A stretch of DNA of 64,000 nt from Telopea speciosissima (Eukaryota > Streptophyta > Magnoliopsida > Proteales > Proteaceae). Where the stretch lies: the NCBI RefSeq assembly GCF_018873765.1, contig NC_057922.1, forward strand, positions 14,087,563-14,151,562. The letters run 5' to 3'. This document shows, piece after piece, positions 22,697 through 33,491 of this stretch. The notes below the pieces were generated by a model. That model ran no database searches, was not told the origin of the DNA, and saw only the letters and a program-made list of their open reading frames with translations. Position numbers and translations under genes: made by a program. Each line of letters opens with the position of its first letter. The first letter of the stretch is position 1.

Positions 22697-23102
22697 GCAA
22701 AGGGTGGGTGAGTGTGTTCAGAGGCAGCATGGGGTGGGGGTGAGTGTGAGTGTGTGTAGGGGCAGCAAGGGGTGGGGGTGAGTGTGTGTGTGTGAGTGTG
22801 TATAGAGGCAGCATGGGGTGGGGTGGGGTGAGTGTGTATAGGGCGGCATGGGGTGGGGGTGAGTGAGTATGTGTAGGGGCAGCAAGGGGTGAGTGTGTGT
22901 GTGTGAGTGTGTGTAGAGGCAGCATGGGGTGGGGGTGGGGGTGAGTGTGAGTGTGTGTGTAGGGGCAGCAAGGGGTGGGTGAGTGTGAGTGTGTGAGTGT
23001 GTATAGAGGCAGCATGGGGTGGGGGTGGGTGAGTGTGTGAGTGTGTGTAGGGGCAGCATGGGGTGGGGGTGAGTGTGAGTGTGTGAGTGTGTGTAGGGGC
23101 AT
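22697..23102. repeat. G/T-rich minisatellite, about ten units of roughly 40-45 bp
   Basis: Each unit has a GGCAGCATGGGGTGGGGGT (or GCAAGGGGTGG) core followed by a variable GAGTGTGAGTGTGTG spacer. Core starts are near 22723, 22763, 22807, 22841, 22877, 22917, 22964, 23008 and 23050, with a final partial unit. The array opens long frames in all phases of the minus strand ([11 protein letters not shown] type), which are not genes. The purine-rich strand contains many G4 runs. Confidence 0.9.
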
Positions 23103-23268
23103 CCTAACTTTTATATATTGAATTATATAGCACTAGACACATATTAATGGAGCTTAAGTTATAAAGTAAGGATACGAGGAGAGTTATTAGATTAGGTTTT
23201 CATGTGAGAAATTTAGGTTATATCTCGATCTAAAAGTGTTGTGTTTTGAATTGTAGATCAACGTATAA

Positions 23269-24465
23269 ATGGATTTCGATGACAAACACGATGAGGGTTA
23301 TGCGAAGCGCAAGAAAACAATTATACTAGGGGCTGCTGCTGCTGCTATTGGAGCGGAGCACTATAGTAAAATGTTTCTCACTAAAGAGCCCTATCGTCGT
23401 GACTCTCTACGTGGAGTGAAACAGACTGAGAGCATTATTGGTGTATCCGACAAGACATCTCGAAGCCTCATAAGAATGAGCAAGAGGGCCTTTTTTAGTT
23501 TGTGTAAATTGGTGCAAGATAGGGGCCTTCTTCATGATACCAGATCAGTGCAAGTGGAGGAACAGTTAGTCATGTTTTTACAAACAATCGGCCACCATTT
23601 GAAGAAACGAAAAAGTTTGCATGATTTTGGACATTCCGGTGTGACTGTAAGCATGTATTTTAATCTTGTATTGGGTGCAATATTGTAATTGTACCCAGTA
23701 TTATTGAAGCCTCCAAGTACAACAACGCACCAGCGAATAGCAGGTAACTGTAGAAGTTTCTATCCTTACTTCAAGGATTGCATTGGAGCTATAGATGGTT
23801 TGCATAGCCATGCGTGGGTTCCGGTTAACGAACATAAGAGATTTCGCGATAGGAAGGGAAATATATCGCAAAATATCTTAGCTGCATGCGACTTCGACTA
23901 CCGGTTTACTTACATACTTGCTGGTTGGGAAGGATCGGCATCTAATTCACGAATATTAGATGATGCAATTCATAGGGAAGGAGCAGGAAAGATAGTGGTA
24001 CCTCCAGGTAAATACTATCTTGTTGATGCTGGGTTTGCCAACCAAAAGGGCTTCTTGAGACCATATCGGAATGTTCGTTATCATTTGAAAAAGTGGGAGA
24101 ACAGCAATCAAGCACCTGCTGATAAGAAGGAATTATTTAACTTGCGTCATTCCAAGTTGCGAAATGTAATTGAACGTACGTTTAATCTATTGAAATCAAA
24201 ATGGAAGATATTGAAAAGCTAGTCTGAATACCCTTATAAGACGCAAACCAGGATTGTTCAAGCATGTGTTCTTTTCCATAATCATATTCTGAATCAAAAT
24301 ACTATTGAGGAAGAGGAGGAGTTTTTAGACCAAGAGAATGCAGAAGCTGCTACGCCTGGTCAGCAAATAGAAATACAAACAGACGATGAAGATGCAGGTG
24401 ATGATTCTGACGAGGAAGGGCATGATATCACTGAAGATTGGGAACAATTTCGAGATGATATTTGA
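23269..24465 (+). pseudogene. PIF/Harbinger transposase with two in-frame stops
   Basis: One continuous frame of 399 codons is broken only by TAA at 23686-23688 (codon 140) and TAG at 24220-24222 (codon 318). It ends at TGA 24463-24465. The DDE catalytic triad of HARBI1-type nucleases is visible: D176 in GAIDG, D253 in YYLVDAGF and E302 in VIERTFN. The N-terminal third (SKRAFFSLCKLVQ, RKSLHDFGHSG) and the acidic tail (DDEDAGDDSDEEGHD) also fit the family. No frameshift is present, so inactivation looks recent. The second stop falls after the catalytic glutamate; the first removes the whole nuclease. I saw no partner Myb-like ORF nearby. Confidence 0.85.
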
Positions 24466-25362
24466 ATAAACTCCTTAAAAAGAAAATATATACATAACAA
24501 GAGAAAATCTTCAAGTTCAAAATCCAATAGTCCTTATAGCACCACATTTGAGAGAAGAAAATGTTGTATAGAGGGGCAGGTCTGCGGGAGGCAAGGTTCA
24601 GAAAATTCCTTATGTATATACAGGAAATATAGCAATTTTGGTGAATATACAGGTGAAGTATATATAGCTGCACCCCCCCCCCCCCAACCACTATTTACCT
24701 CATAATTCATCTACTTGCATATACATGCTAATAGTTTAATTTCAACCCCCTCCTCCCAAGAGAAAATTACTGGCCCGCAACAGTAATATACTGCTGAAAG
24801 CAAGAATGGAAGAACCTATCAAGAATTTGGATGACACTTCTTTTTTAACAGTTGAATCTTCATGTTTAATAATTTCTCAATTTTTTTAAAACTTCACTCC
24901 GTTGAGAGTTTAAAGCATTTTGTTATTTATCACACACCTACAAGGTTGTTCCAATATTTGGGTGCTTCAAGATTTTAAGTAATTCTAAGTTATTGGCTAT
25001 GTTAGTAGATGTTTACAGACCTTTATGCGATGGTGATGTTCAACCAAGGTCGGGCCAGTAATTTTCTCTTGGGAGGAGGGGGTTGAAATTAAACTATTAG
25101 CATGTATATGCAAGTAGATGAATTATGAGGTAAATAGTGGTTGGGGGGTGCAGCTATATATACTTCACCTGTATATTCACCAAAATTGCTATATTTCCTG
25201 TATATACATAAGGAATTTTCTGAACTTTGCCTCCCCCAGACCTGCCCCTCTATACAGCATTTTCTTCCCTCAAATGTGGTGCTATAAGGATTATTGGATT
25301 TTGACCTTGAAGTTTTTCTCTTGTTATGTATATATTTTCTTTTTAAGGAATTTATTCAAATA
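24459..25362. repeat. Large inverted repeat: about 315-bp arms, 273-bp loop
   Basis: The left arm (24459-24777) and right arm (25051-25362) are near-identical reverse complements with only scattered mismatches and a different-length C or G run. The left arm includes the last two codons of the Harbinger transposase frame and all of the sequence after it, so the right arm is an inverted copy of the transposase 3' flank. Transcription through it would give a long hairpin RNA. Each arm also shows a spurious open frame, the same in both arms, with no coding meaning. Confidence 0.9.
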
Positions 25363-26711
25363 CGAACAGAGGGCCTATTCTGCAACATTAATGGAGCTTT
25401 GTGGTTTCTTGGACTTGCCTCTAGCATGTATGGGTCCATTGTGTTTGACTAGTTTTTGATATTTTGGGTTCAATTCTTCTTCAGTGTAAAATTCTGCTCG
25501 AGGAATAGATAATCTTCTAGCCTCTGATGCTACTCTTTGCTTTGAAAATCATATTCTGTTTCAAAAGCATTGTATTAGTATGATAAATTTTATTTCAATG
25601 CTTTTCTTTCTTTTTGAAATCTTCCATGATAAAATTGATCTTATTTAAAAGAAATGAAACTGGGGCTGAAAAGAGAAGAAAAAAAGGTAGGCATTTCAAA
25701 AAATTAGTGAGTGAAAACTCTGAGGATTCATGAATGAAGCAGCTTCTGCTTTGAACCTGTATATTAGACCTGATTGTGTCTTTCAATGATGACTTATCAG
25801 TTTGGGTTGATCTTTAATTGCTGTGATGTGGCAACGAGTTTATTGAGGAACATAAATATGATTTGGAAATTCATATAAATCTGATAGCTTGCTAGTTTTT
25901 ACCTGGAAGTATTAGATAAAGGAGAATGTTCTGGTCAATAGTTGCAGCATTTCTGTTTCTCTTGTCTTCCTTTCGGAAGCATCCTAGTGATTGTCCTGTC
26001 CAGGAGTTGACCAGTGCACTACTGAGTTTTTCTTTACTATATTCACTTTTATTTTCAAGTTTTTCATGAATAGTCGTCAACCCTAAGGTGTTCTTTGTGA
26101 CAACCAACCCCTTTCCCCAAACACCCCCCCTCCAAAAAAAAGTTTCAGACTTCAGCGTTTTACCTTCCTAAAAAAAATATTGTCTTGTTTTAGAATAAAA
26201 TATAGAACCTTGACTGCAGAAGAAATAAGTTTCTGAAACTACGTACATAGTTCTCTTGAAATTGACTTACCAATACTGCCACTTTATACTCATAAATCTC
26301 TATTCGTTATTCTTGTCAGTAACTTACACGAGTCTTTAATATAAATCTCTATACCTGCTCTAATCCTTGCCAGTAACATACATGAGTCTTTAATTTTGAG
26401 AGCAGCAGTAGAAATCTATCTTAGGGAATGAAGTGACACCTTAGATACTCTTCATGTCCTTCCAACACAGCAATGGCCATAATTCATTAAATAGCAGAAG
26501 CCCTTGCAATTGAAACAAAATTGTGTGATTCCTTATCAAGTTTTTAGTTTACTCATTACGCATCATTCTTGTTTTTTTATGTGGTTCAAGTCTTATAATG
26601 AAAAGCCTTTCAACTTATTGGAGTGATGGTTTCAAAACCAATATTATATGTCCATTATACATGAGAGAGAACAAACTCATTGATTTTACTTTCATATAAT
26701 TTCGTGCACAG
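25363..26711. other. Intergenic or intronic stretch upstream of the MOCS2A-type exon
   Basis: I see no coding signal. A near-repeat occurs at about 26300-26400 (TAACTTACACGAGTCTTTAAT against TAACATACATGAGTCTTTAAT). The stretch ends in an acceptor, TTCGTGCACAG, at 26711. Confidence 0.5.
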
Positions 26712-26722
26712 GCATTTCCACT

Positions 26723-27040
26723 ATGGATGATAGTAGAGGAGAGATTGAGAACCATCAAGAATTCAGAACTCCCAAGACAAAGGAGGATACATCTATTGAA
26801 GTTAAGGTTTTATTTTTTGCAAGAGCTCGAGATATAACTGGCTTAACAGATATGTCACTGAAATTACCATCAGGCAGCACTGCCAATGACTGTTTAGATA
26901 ATGTCTTGGCTAAATTTCCAAGCTTGGAAGAGATCCGTGGTTGTATGGTATTGGCTCTGAATGAGGAATACACTCCAGGGTCCTCATTGGTTCGTAATAA
27001 AGATGAAGTGGCCATCATTCCTCCAATAAGTGGAGGTTAA
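26723..27040 (+). CDS. MOCS2A: Molybdopterin synthase sulfur-carrier (small) subunit
   Basis: A 105-residue single-exon reading frame. MOCS2A (MoaD; CNX7 in Arabidopsis) carries sulfur as a C-terminal thiocarboxylate and, with the large subunit MOCS2B/CNX6, converts precursor Z (cPMP) to molybdopterin in the cytosol. The ubiquitin-like fold signature is clear: [20 protein letters not shown] near residues 28-47, a central [17 protein letters not shown] and the C-terminal IIPPISGG. The terminal Gly-Gly (residues 104-105) is the active end. Length fits the plant family (about 90-105 residues). The ATG at 26723 lies 12 bases after an acceptor (GTGCACAG), so there is probably a leader intron; see 20330-20687. 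No partner gene is adjacent. Confidence 0.93.
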   Translation: MDDSRGEIENHQEFRTPKTKEDTSIEVKVLFFARARDITGLTDMSLKLPSGSTANDCLDNVLAKFPSLEEIRGCMVLALNEEYTPGSSLVRNKDEVAIIPPISGG

Positions 27041-28440
27041 TAATAATCTTAATTGTGTTGTACCATGGCACTTGTTCCAAATCTTCTATAATAATGTGCT
27101 GAACTGAGAGCATTCATGTGATATTTTTTTCTGGGTATATTACTCAAATGGTTCTTCAGGTTTTCTACATGTTTGAAAATGTATGTCATTGGAGTGTTAC
27201 GCTCTTGATTATCTTGGCATTAGCTAAGCAAACCAGAGCAGGGATTGGTGATGCTGTTCTCAGGACTGTACATACAGATGTGTCTACATATAGAGGAACG
27301 AGACACAACCTTGTGCCAGAGGTAATGGAACCAATCACCCAAATCTGAGGGACGAAGCCCGACTCTAACAGAATGGTGGGAAATGTTCAATATATATGAA
27401 GACTCCAAAGTCAAGGAGGTCGATGGCCTGGTCACCTTCGAGACTGGATGGATCCTCTCTGCACGCGTTAGGGTTTACCATTTTTTTATGGATGCACATT
27501 TTTTTACCAGAGGCACCTGTGGATAAAGCTATAGACTGTAGGATGTAGTCTATGCAATCTCGAATCGCAAATGCAAATTAAAAAAAGGAAATGCATGTCA
27601 CTCTCCATGCACCATCATGTACAATGTGAATCTGAAGGTTTTTCACTCTTCCTTTCTTTCAGTGTATCTTAGCAATGGCAGCTACTAAGAAATACCAATA
27701 TATGGGATCACAAGAGGATCAAAAGTCATCTATTTATAGATAACCAATGCAATCCTTTCAGAACCATAAGGGGTTAAATGATTACAAATCATTGATTTAT
27801 GTAGTCTGAATCTATGTAGCTGCTCTTTCTCAAAGATAATATGGGCAGTATCTCCATTTTAGGGATTCGATCAGAGCTTCTAAAAGCACATTTGAGTATA
27901 TTAGAAGATCTATAGCTATTTTAAAACAATTTTTAATGGTTTGTGATGCTGAATCCATGACACATCCATCTCTGATGGTTTGATGTGATTATGGAGAATG
28001 GTTATACCAACTCAGCAATGGTTGTCTCCGATGGTAGTTATATTTTATCCGGTGCTTCTGGATGTTTACCAGCTGAACTTCCTCTCAAGTTCACACCGAA
28101 CTCAGAAGTCTACAGCTTGCTTTCCTTTTTATGTTTTGGCTTACGAGGAAACCCTTAAACCTGCCCAGGTTTATGGTTTAAGCCTAAGAGAAAACCCTAG
28201 TTACACGAAGCCTCCACCCACCCCATGTAACACTTCACTTGTAGGGACTTGAACTTGGGACCCCGTGACCGAAGCACATCGTCCTAAACCAGCCAATGAA
28301 ACCCACAGGGATGTCTACAGCTTGCTTTCAACATGGTGAAAGGTTGGAAACTTCAACAGACATTGGTGTGTTCTCCGATTGCCTTGAAGCAGTGACCTAG
28401 TTATGCAGTTGGGACAAAATTTGGAGCCGAGCCCTATTAA
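27041..28440. other. 3' flank of MOCS2A and intergenic sequence
   Basis: The first few hundred bases may be 3' UTR. Around 28190-28315 a stretch including GGACTTGAACTTGGGACCCC resembles a retroelement or SINE fragment but cannot be bounded. No gene seen. Confidence 0.4.
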
Positions 28441-28754
28441 CGTATGAAGATATACTCATTTCATCAAGCTCTGGCATGCTTGCTTTGTGTGCCCGCACTC
28501 ATTGTTATCAAATTTTGGATTGAACCTAATAAAAGGGTGTTTGAGGGCTCTGTTCTTTGCAGAAATTTTGTTTGGACTCCTCCTTTCAACCACAAAATTT
28601 GTCGTATGACTAATGGTTTCTTGGGGAAATTTGGAGTGAAAGAAAATATTTAAAGAAATGCTGGCTGAAAACATCCTGCCTTCTCTGGAAATAGTTTGCC
28701 CTGATAAATATAATGACCCAACCCTTCCTTGGCATGATATTGTCACCTTTGGCC

Positions 28755-29040
28755 CATGATAACACCCAAGAGACAGCGTAATATCTGTTTGCCTGGGAGA
28801 TTGTTAAGGGGTCCCCACCAAGAGACGGTTTAATACCAGAGGGTTTGGGAGATCGGTGAGGGAGTGCAAACTTAGTCCCACATCGGCTAGGGAGGGGAAT
28901 ACAAACTTAATCCCACATCGACTAGGGAGAGAGATCCTGAAATATTGATAAATAGTAGACTTCTCGGCTTAGTATGATGTGTTATAAAGCTGTGAAGCCC
29001 ATGGGCCAAAACTGAGGGGTTGGGGTCTTATAATAAGACT
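28755..29040. mobile_element. TRIM or LTR-like fragment
   Basis: It contains tandem ACTTAGTCCCACATCGGCTAG and ACTTAATCCCACATCGACTAG blocks and GGTTTAATACCAGAGGGTTTGG. The TCCCACATCG motif is frequent in short plant LTR elements. No boundaries can be fixed. Confidence 0.35.
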
Positions 29041-29904
29041 TACTTTTTCCGCCTCCCCAACAACTAGGGCAAAATACAATGCCATCAGGCTGCCAAATTA
29101 ACATGGTGTGTGATCTTATAGGATCAATTTAATAGTTTCTTTTATCTTTTTCACTTTAGCTAAGAACCAAGCCATTCTGCAGATCCATTTAAGTGATTTT
29201 TCTGAAGAAGATGAATTGATATGAAGTTTATGGGAAAATTATCTCCTTATGCACCTAACTACGCTATTACTAGCAACTGTGTTGATCCATTGCTTGAGAA
29301 CCGGAAAGGCCAAGGCAGCAGTACTCTTTGGCTCATCTGTGCAACATACAAGTTATTAAATACCTCACAAATATTGGATAGATGATCTGGAATGTTAAGG
29401 GGCATCATGGTTCTGTTCTTTTATATGGAGGTTATCTGTTTTATATGCTCCAGTGAAAGTTAATGGGGTGCATATCACCAGCCTGTAGATGAGCTTACTT
29501 GCCCTAGATGTGGTGAACAACCTGAAATGCAGATGCTGCACTCATATTTCTCATCAGTGCAAGATTGGGTTACTCCTTGGCAAGGCCTGAAATGCTTTGG
29601 TTTTGGAAGGTTAGCCTTTACGCCTAAACAAACAGTTAGAATGTCACTGGAAGCTTGTTATGAGTATTATTTAATGCATCTCTTATATGTACACCATTGA
29701 AATGTTCTCATACGGATCTGTTAGTGCTATCAACTTCCGGTATTACACTGGTTACCATTGATACCAGGTTTTATAAAATTTGTCGCAACACAGCTTGTAG
29801 TTCAGCCTAAGAAATGAAAGGACTAAGACTATTTTTCCTATGCTACAGCCTACAAGTAAACCATAGAAGAAGGCTTCCAATTCCACAGCTATTGTAGAAG
29901 CTAT

Positions 29905-30100
29905 GGCAGTGCAGCATTGTCTTTTGAAGTGCCATTAGTGAGTGAATGAAATCTTTGAAGGCAGAGTTTGATGCCAATGCATGACCAAAGAAATGAATTA
30001 TTCAAATTGGAGAAGCAATGGCAGTGCAACAGTGTTTTCTGAAGGCCATTAGTGAGTGAATGAAATCTTTGAAGGCAGAGTCTGATGCCATGGAAAACGG
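29905..30100. repeat. Local tandem duplication, about 106-bp period
   Basis: The block CAGTGCAGCATTGTCTTTTG ... CATTAGTGAGTGAATGAAATC occurs at about 29909-29975 and again at about 30015-30090. A weaker repeat of AATTCAAATTG...GATGCCA follows at about 30210 and 30310. Confidence 0.7.
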
Positions 30101-30496
30101 GAACCCTACTTTGAGATACTAAAAATCTAATTACTTCATTATCATATCATTAGAGACTACCCAGCAAAAGTATGGAGGCTCTCTGAAGGTAGAAAATGAT
30201 AAGCTATGAGTAATTCAAATTGCATGATGCCATCGACTACGAAAACCCTAGTTTGAAAATAACACAATCCATGTAATGTCGATGCCCTTGCCATAATTAA
30301 AGCTGTGAATAATTCAAATTGTCTGATGCCACGGACTATGGAGATACTGGTTTGAGATTATAACAGATAATTACTTCACAATATTATCATTATCATTTAG
30401 GGACTACCCCAGGTCATACAACAGTAGCAATTTATTTTACAATCACAGCCATCAACCACTTAAACGCTAATGGCATTTCACACAACCCAATGTACA

Positions 30497-32316
30497 TTAT
30501 TGAGCTGTAAAACGGTAAGAAGAATAAGAAAGTGTACCAAGTTGCCAGCTTTCATGGATAAGTTCTGCTCTGGCTTTTTCGCCTGCAGCTCCCAAAGCGA
30601 CATGAAGAGGGTAAAAGTGGTCCGGCCATGGATGAGCCATTTTTGCATGGGGTGCCTTCTTCTCATAGTGATTTACATCTTCATGCCTGTAAGAGTGATG
30701 CGATAGAAACAAAGAAACAAGAGACATGGAGAAGTGAATTCTGTCAGTAGTTCTACAAGTAAGCTTATTAGGTCATATTGCATTATTATGTTGCCAATAG
30801 GACAATTTGAATAGTTATGAACCTAAAGAGTAATTGACATGGTTCTCAAATGCAGACATAACTTTTATGTATGTTTGGATTGTAAAGAATCTGAAATACT
30901 GTGAAAGACATGATTTCATCTAATCAGATGGGGTTAAAATAGGCTGGGGCATCAATAGGAGTTACTGGGTTTTTTCTCCAAAACTAATTTCCATTATCAA
31001 TAGGATTCTTATATCTCTACCTAAAATTGTGGTATTTGATTTCTTACAGAACGCATGAGAATTAACTGTGGCCTTGCGAATCTGACAGACCATGTTAAAC
31101 TTCATCTTAAATTTCTAACTAGACACCTAAAATGACAGATAACATACCAAATTAAGTTTTCTTAATTATTACGGCTTGAATTGCTTTATGTATAGTACAA
31201 TAAACTGGGCCAGGCAAATCATAATCAAACTTGATTTGAGAAGTTTTGAAAACACAACTAGAAGCCAATGTGGAAATAAAGAGCAGTTCATTTTGGCTAG
31301 TTTTTACCCAACCCTGTTGGTTTCATCTGGTTTTCTTTGACTTCTATCTATTCTGAAAGAAAGCTTTTGCTAACTCCTAGAAGAAAATTTGTGTGGGTCT
31401 ACTAAAATGTGTAGTTACAGTTCAACTCAGTTTGGTAGCCAATCTAGTCCAATTCTCGAATCAACATTGTTATCTAATCATAGTGGAATACAAAGGTAGT
31501 ATTTTACCTTCCATTTAGGAGACTTTCTTTGAGCCATGTATCAAATTCCAATGCCCAGGGGGTAATGGAATCGTCATTGAATCGAAGGGCTCTCAAGTTG
31601 TGTGTAGCACTTCCTGACCCAATTATTAGAACCCCTTCTTCCCTCAAAGGGGCCAATGCCTTTCCCATGTTGTAGTGATAAGTTCCATCCTTTTCTGTCT
31701 GAACAGAGAGCTGACACACAGGAATATCAGCCTTTGGATACATGAGCATGAGAGGCACCCAAGCACCATGATCTAGTCCACGAGCTTTATCTTCTTGTAC
31801 ACTTTTGAAGCCAGAACCTATCAGCAACTCCTTCACTCTCTTTGCCAATTCTGGTGCTCCCGGTGCAGGGTACTTCAGCTGGTAATTTATTCAAAAAAAA
31901 AAAAGTAACAATTTTTCATAAATACAAACTTTACGTACTTTTCAAAGACAAATATTTCACTGAATTATTCTTTTCTTTTTTGAATTGGGAACAAAATTGA
32001 CCTAACAAACTGTGAAAGAGAGAGGCCAATCCGATAAGAAACTTAGAAAACATGGCGATCGAAAGAGAAAGAGAGAAAGGCATACCTTGTACATGGGTTC
32101 AGGGAATCCATAAAAATCGTAGATGGTGTCGTGTTTACCAGAGATGACATTGACGGAGGGTTCTGCAGTTTCCCAATGTCCTGATATGATTAGAATCGCT
32201 ATGGGTTTCTCTGGAAACACCTTCTCCTCCCATGACTGCAAGAAATGTCTCGCTGGTAACGATTCATCGATCGAAAGCGTTGGCGATCCGTGAGAGAGGA
32301 AGAACGTATCCATCAT
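30497..32316 (-). CDS. LIGB: LigB/DODA-type extradiol ring-cleavage dioxygenase
   Basis: Three minus-strand exons, 32086-32316, 31508-31878 and 30497-30686, join in phases 0 and 2 to give 263 residues, close to Arabidopsis LigB (about 269). The family uses Fe(II) to cleave catechol rings; in betalain plants a paralogue (DODA) opens L-DOPA to betalamic acid. Metal-ligand histidines sit in LSHGSPT (His9), ISGHW (His47), GSATHN (His170) and HPWPDH (His219/224). [11 protein letters not shown] is also conserved. The second of two adjacent ATGs (32311-32313) could equally be the start. The frame stays open further upstream, but no homology extends there. The substrate cannot be read from the sequence; the general LigB type is more likely than a betalain DODA. 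Confidence 0.9.
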
Positions 32317-32865
32317 CACCGACTGTGTACACACAACGAAAAGGATTTGAGAGAGAACACGCCGTTGTTTGGTTTCTGAGAGGAAAGGCCAGAGCTGGAA
32401 CAAATTTAAGGAAATCTTTTGGGAGGATGGATTTTGTACTACCGTTGTATGGTTGGAGTAAGACACGTGGGTTTGACGAAAGTGGTGACTTGGTGATGAA
32501 ACGAACGTTGTTGGTGTACTTAACTAATAATATTGTTAGGCGGGAAAACCGTGAAAATAGCGGCTAGGACAATGGTCGAACCAGATTTGACCGGAATCCG
32601 GATCCTCACACCTACAAACGCACGCAATTGTACCCAACATCTTATCCGACCCAATTTAAATTTCATTGCTGATCTACTATCTTATGTCATCACCCAATTT
32701 TATCCATATCAAACATTTGATTTTTTTTACATTTTTACCCTTGTTCATATCGATGGTTCGACTAAGAATCTATATAGATCTCTACTAATATCGATATGAA
32801 TCGATCAATCCGATATCGTTTCCTCAAATCATGAAAGAGGTAAATATCGGATACAGCATCGGAAT
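32317..32865. other. Upstream region of the LigB gene
   Basis: It should hold the LigB promoter. I could not identify a convincing TATA box. From about 32780 the sequence turns into the TATCG-rich dispersed repeat seen at 5385. Confidence 0.4.
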
Positions 32866-32984
32866 TGAATCCTTTCTGAAGCATATCTAACGGTTTGGCT
32901 GACATGATGCGTATCTAGGCACACATCCTGGTGTGCATCATGTCAACCCAGACGTTGGATGCGTATTAGAGAGGATCTGAATCC
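32866..32984. mobile_element. Foldback element
   Basis: TGAATCCTTTCTGAAGCATA at the left pairs with GCGTATTAGAGAGGATCTGAATCC at the right. The centre is a near palindrome: GACATGATGCGTATCTAGGC against ACATCCTGGTGTGCATCATGTC. Confidence 0.6.
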
Positions 32985-33429
32985 TACGGCATCGGTCTCG
33001 GACCTATATGGGTCTGAATCGGACTGATTTTCCATTAAAAAAATGATTTTTTATCTTTTGACCTTTGGTCCATATGTAGCATTCTTTTTTGCAAAATAAA
33101 ATATCAAAATATTATAGATTGTGTATGTAACCCAAATTGTGGGTTTATACAATAAGAATAAAATAAGAAAAAAAAAACAATAATTAAAGTAAGAAAATAT
33201 ACACCATATCTACAATAGATCCCATATTGGATATGATTGAGGCTAATTAAGGCTACCTGCTACCATGAATTAAGAAGTGAATTATTCTGATAAAAAGGGT
33301 AAGAGATTATTGTCTGATCGTGCGGGCATCAATGCAAGGGACATGCAGAGCATCAATATAGATGGATTTTTTTTTTCAAGAATAGTTGGACAGCAATTTC
33401 ATGCGCTCGTGTTTCTTAGCATAGGAGTC

Positions 33430-33491
33430 ATGTGACCAAGTAGCGTTATTTTTCTCTTAAATAGAGAAAAAGATCAGCTACTTGGTCACAT
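33430..33491. repeat. Short hairpin related to the Tourist-like MITE ends
   Basis: ATGTGACCAAGTAGC and GCTACTTGGTCACAT are perfect inverse copies around a loop with TTTTTCTCTTAAATAGAGAAAAA. The ACCAAGTAG word recalls the MITE ends at 13357 and 19659, so this may be a minimal derivative. Confidence 0.6.

Larger units (their letters stand above)
28444..30100 (+). pseudogene. LINE (L1-type) ORF2 relics
   Basis: Several short plus-strand stretches read as pieces of a plant L1 ORF2 C-terminus. About 28470-28545 gives KFWIEPNKRVFEGSVL, resembling the WxxWxxRNxxxF segment. About 29490-29560 gives DELTCPRCGEQPEMQML, a zf-RVT-like CxxC. About 29870-29925 gives AIVEAMAVQHCLLK, the AEAxA motif of the RNase H domain. 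Stops and frame changes break them up. A TRIM-like fragment interrupts at about 28755-29040. Confidence 0.4.

Noticed and set aside
22572..23102. Long minus-strand open frames rich in His, Thr and Pro
   Set aside because: They arise from the G/T-rich minisatellite, which is open in several overlapping frames with the same composition.
22697..23102. Regular repeats as a CRISPR array
   Set aside because: Units are low-complexity and unequal without unique spacers, in a plant nuclear sequence.
23686..24222. The two stops in the Harbinger frame as programmed readthrough
   Set aside because: I see no readthrough context, and two separate stops in a transposon relic are simpler as decay.
23143..25399. 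The 13-bp direct repeat ATTAATGGAGCTT at 23143-23155 and 25387-25399 as a target duplication of the Harbinger element
   Set aside because: Harbinger elements duplicate 3 bp (TTA/TAA), and no matching inverted ends adjoin these words; probably chance.
24428..25459. Two similar open frames (minus 24428-24691, plus 25118-25459) that look like paralogues
   Set aside because: They are the two arms of one inverted repeat read outward; the composition is not protein-like and there is no gene context.
32232..32567. Plus-strand frame opposite LigB exon 1
   Set aside because: It overlaps the well-supported first exon of LigB on the other strand; shadow frame.
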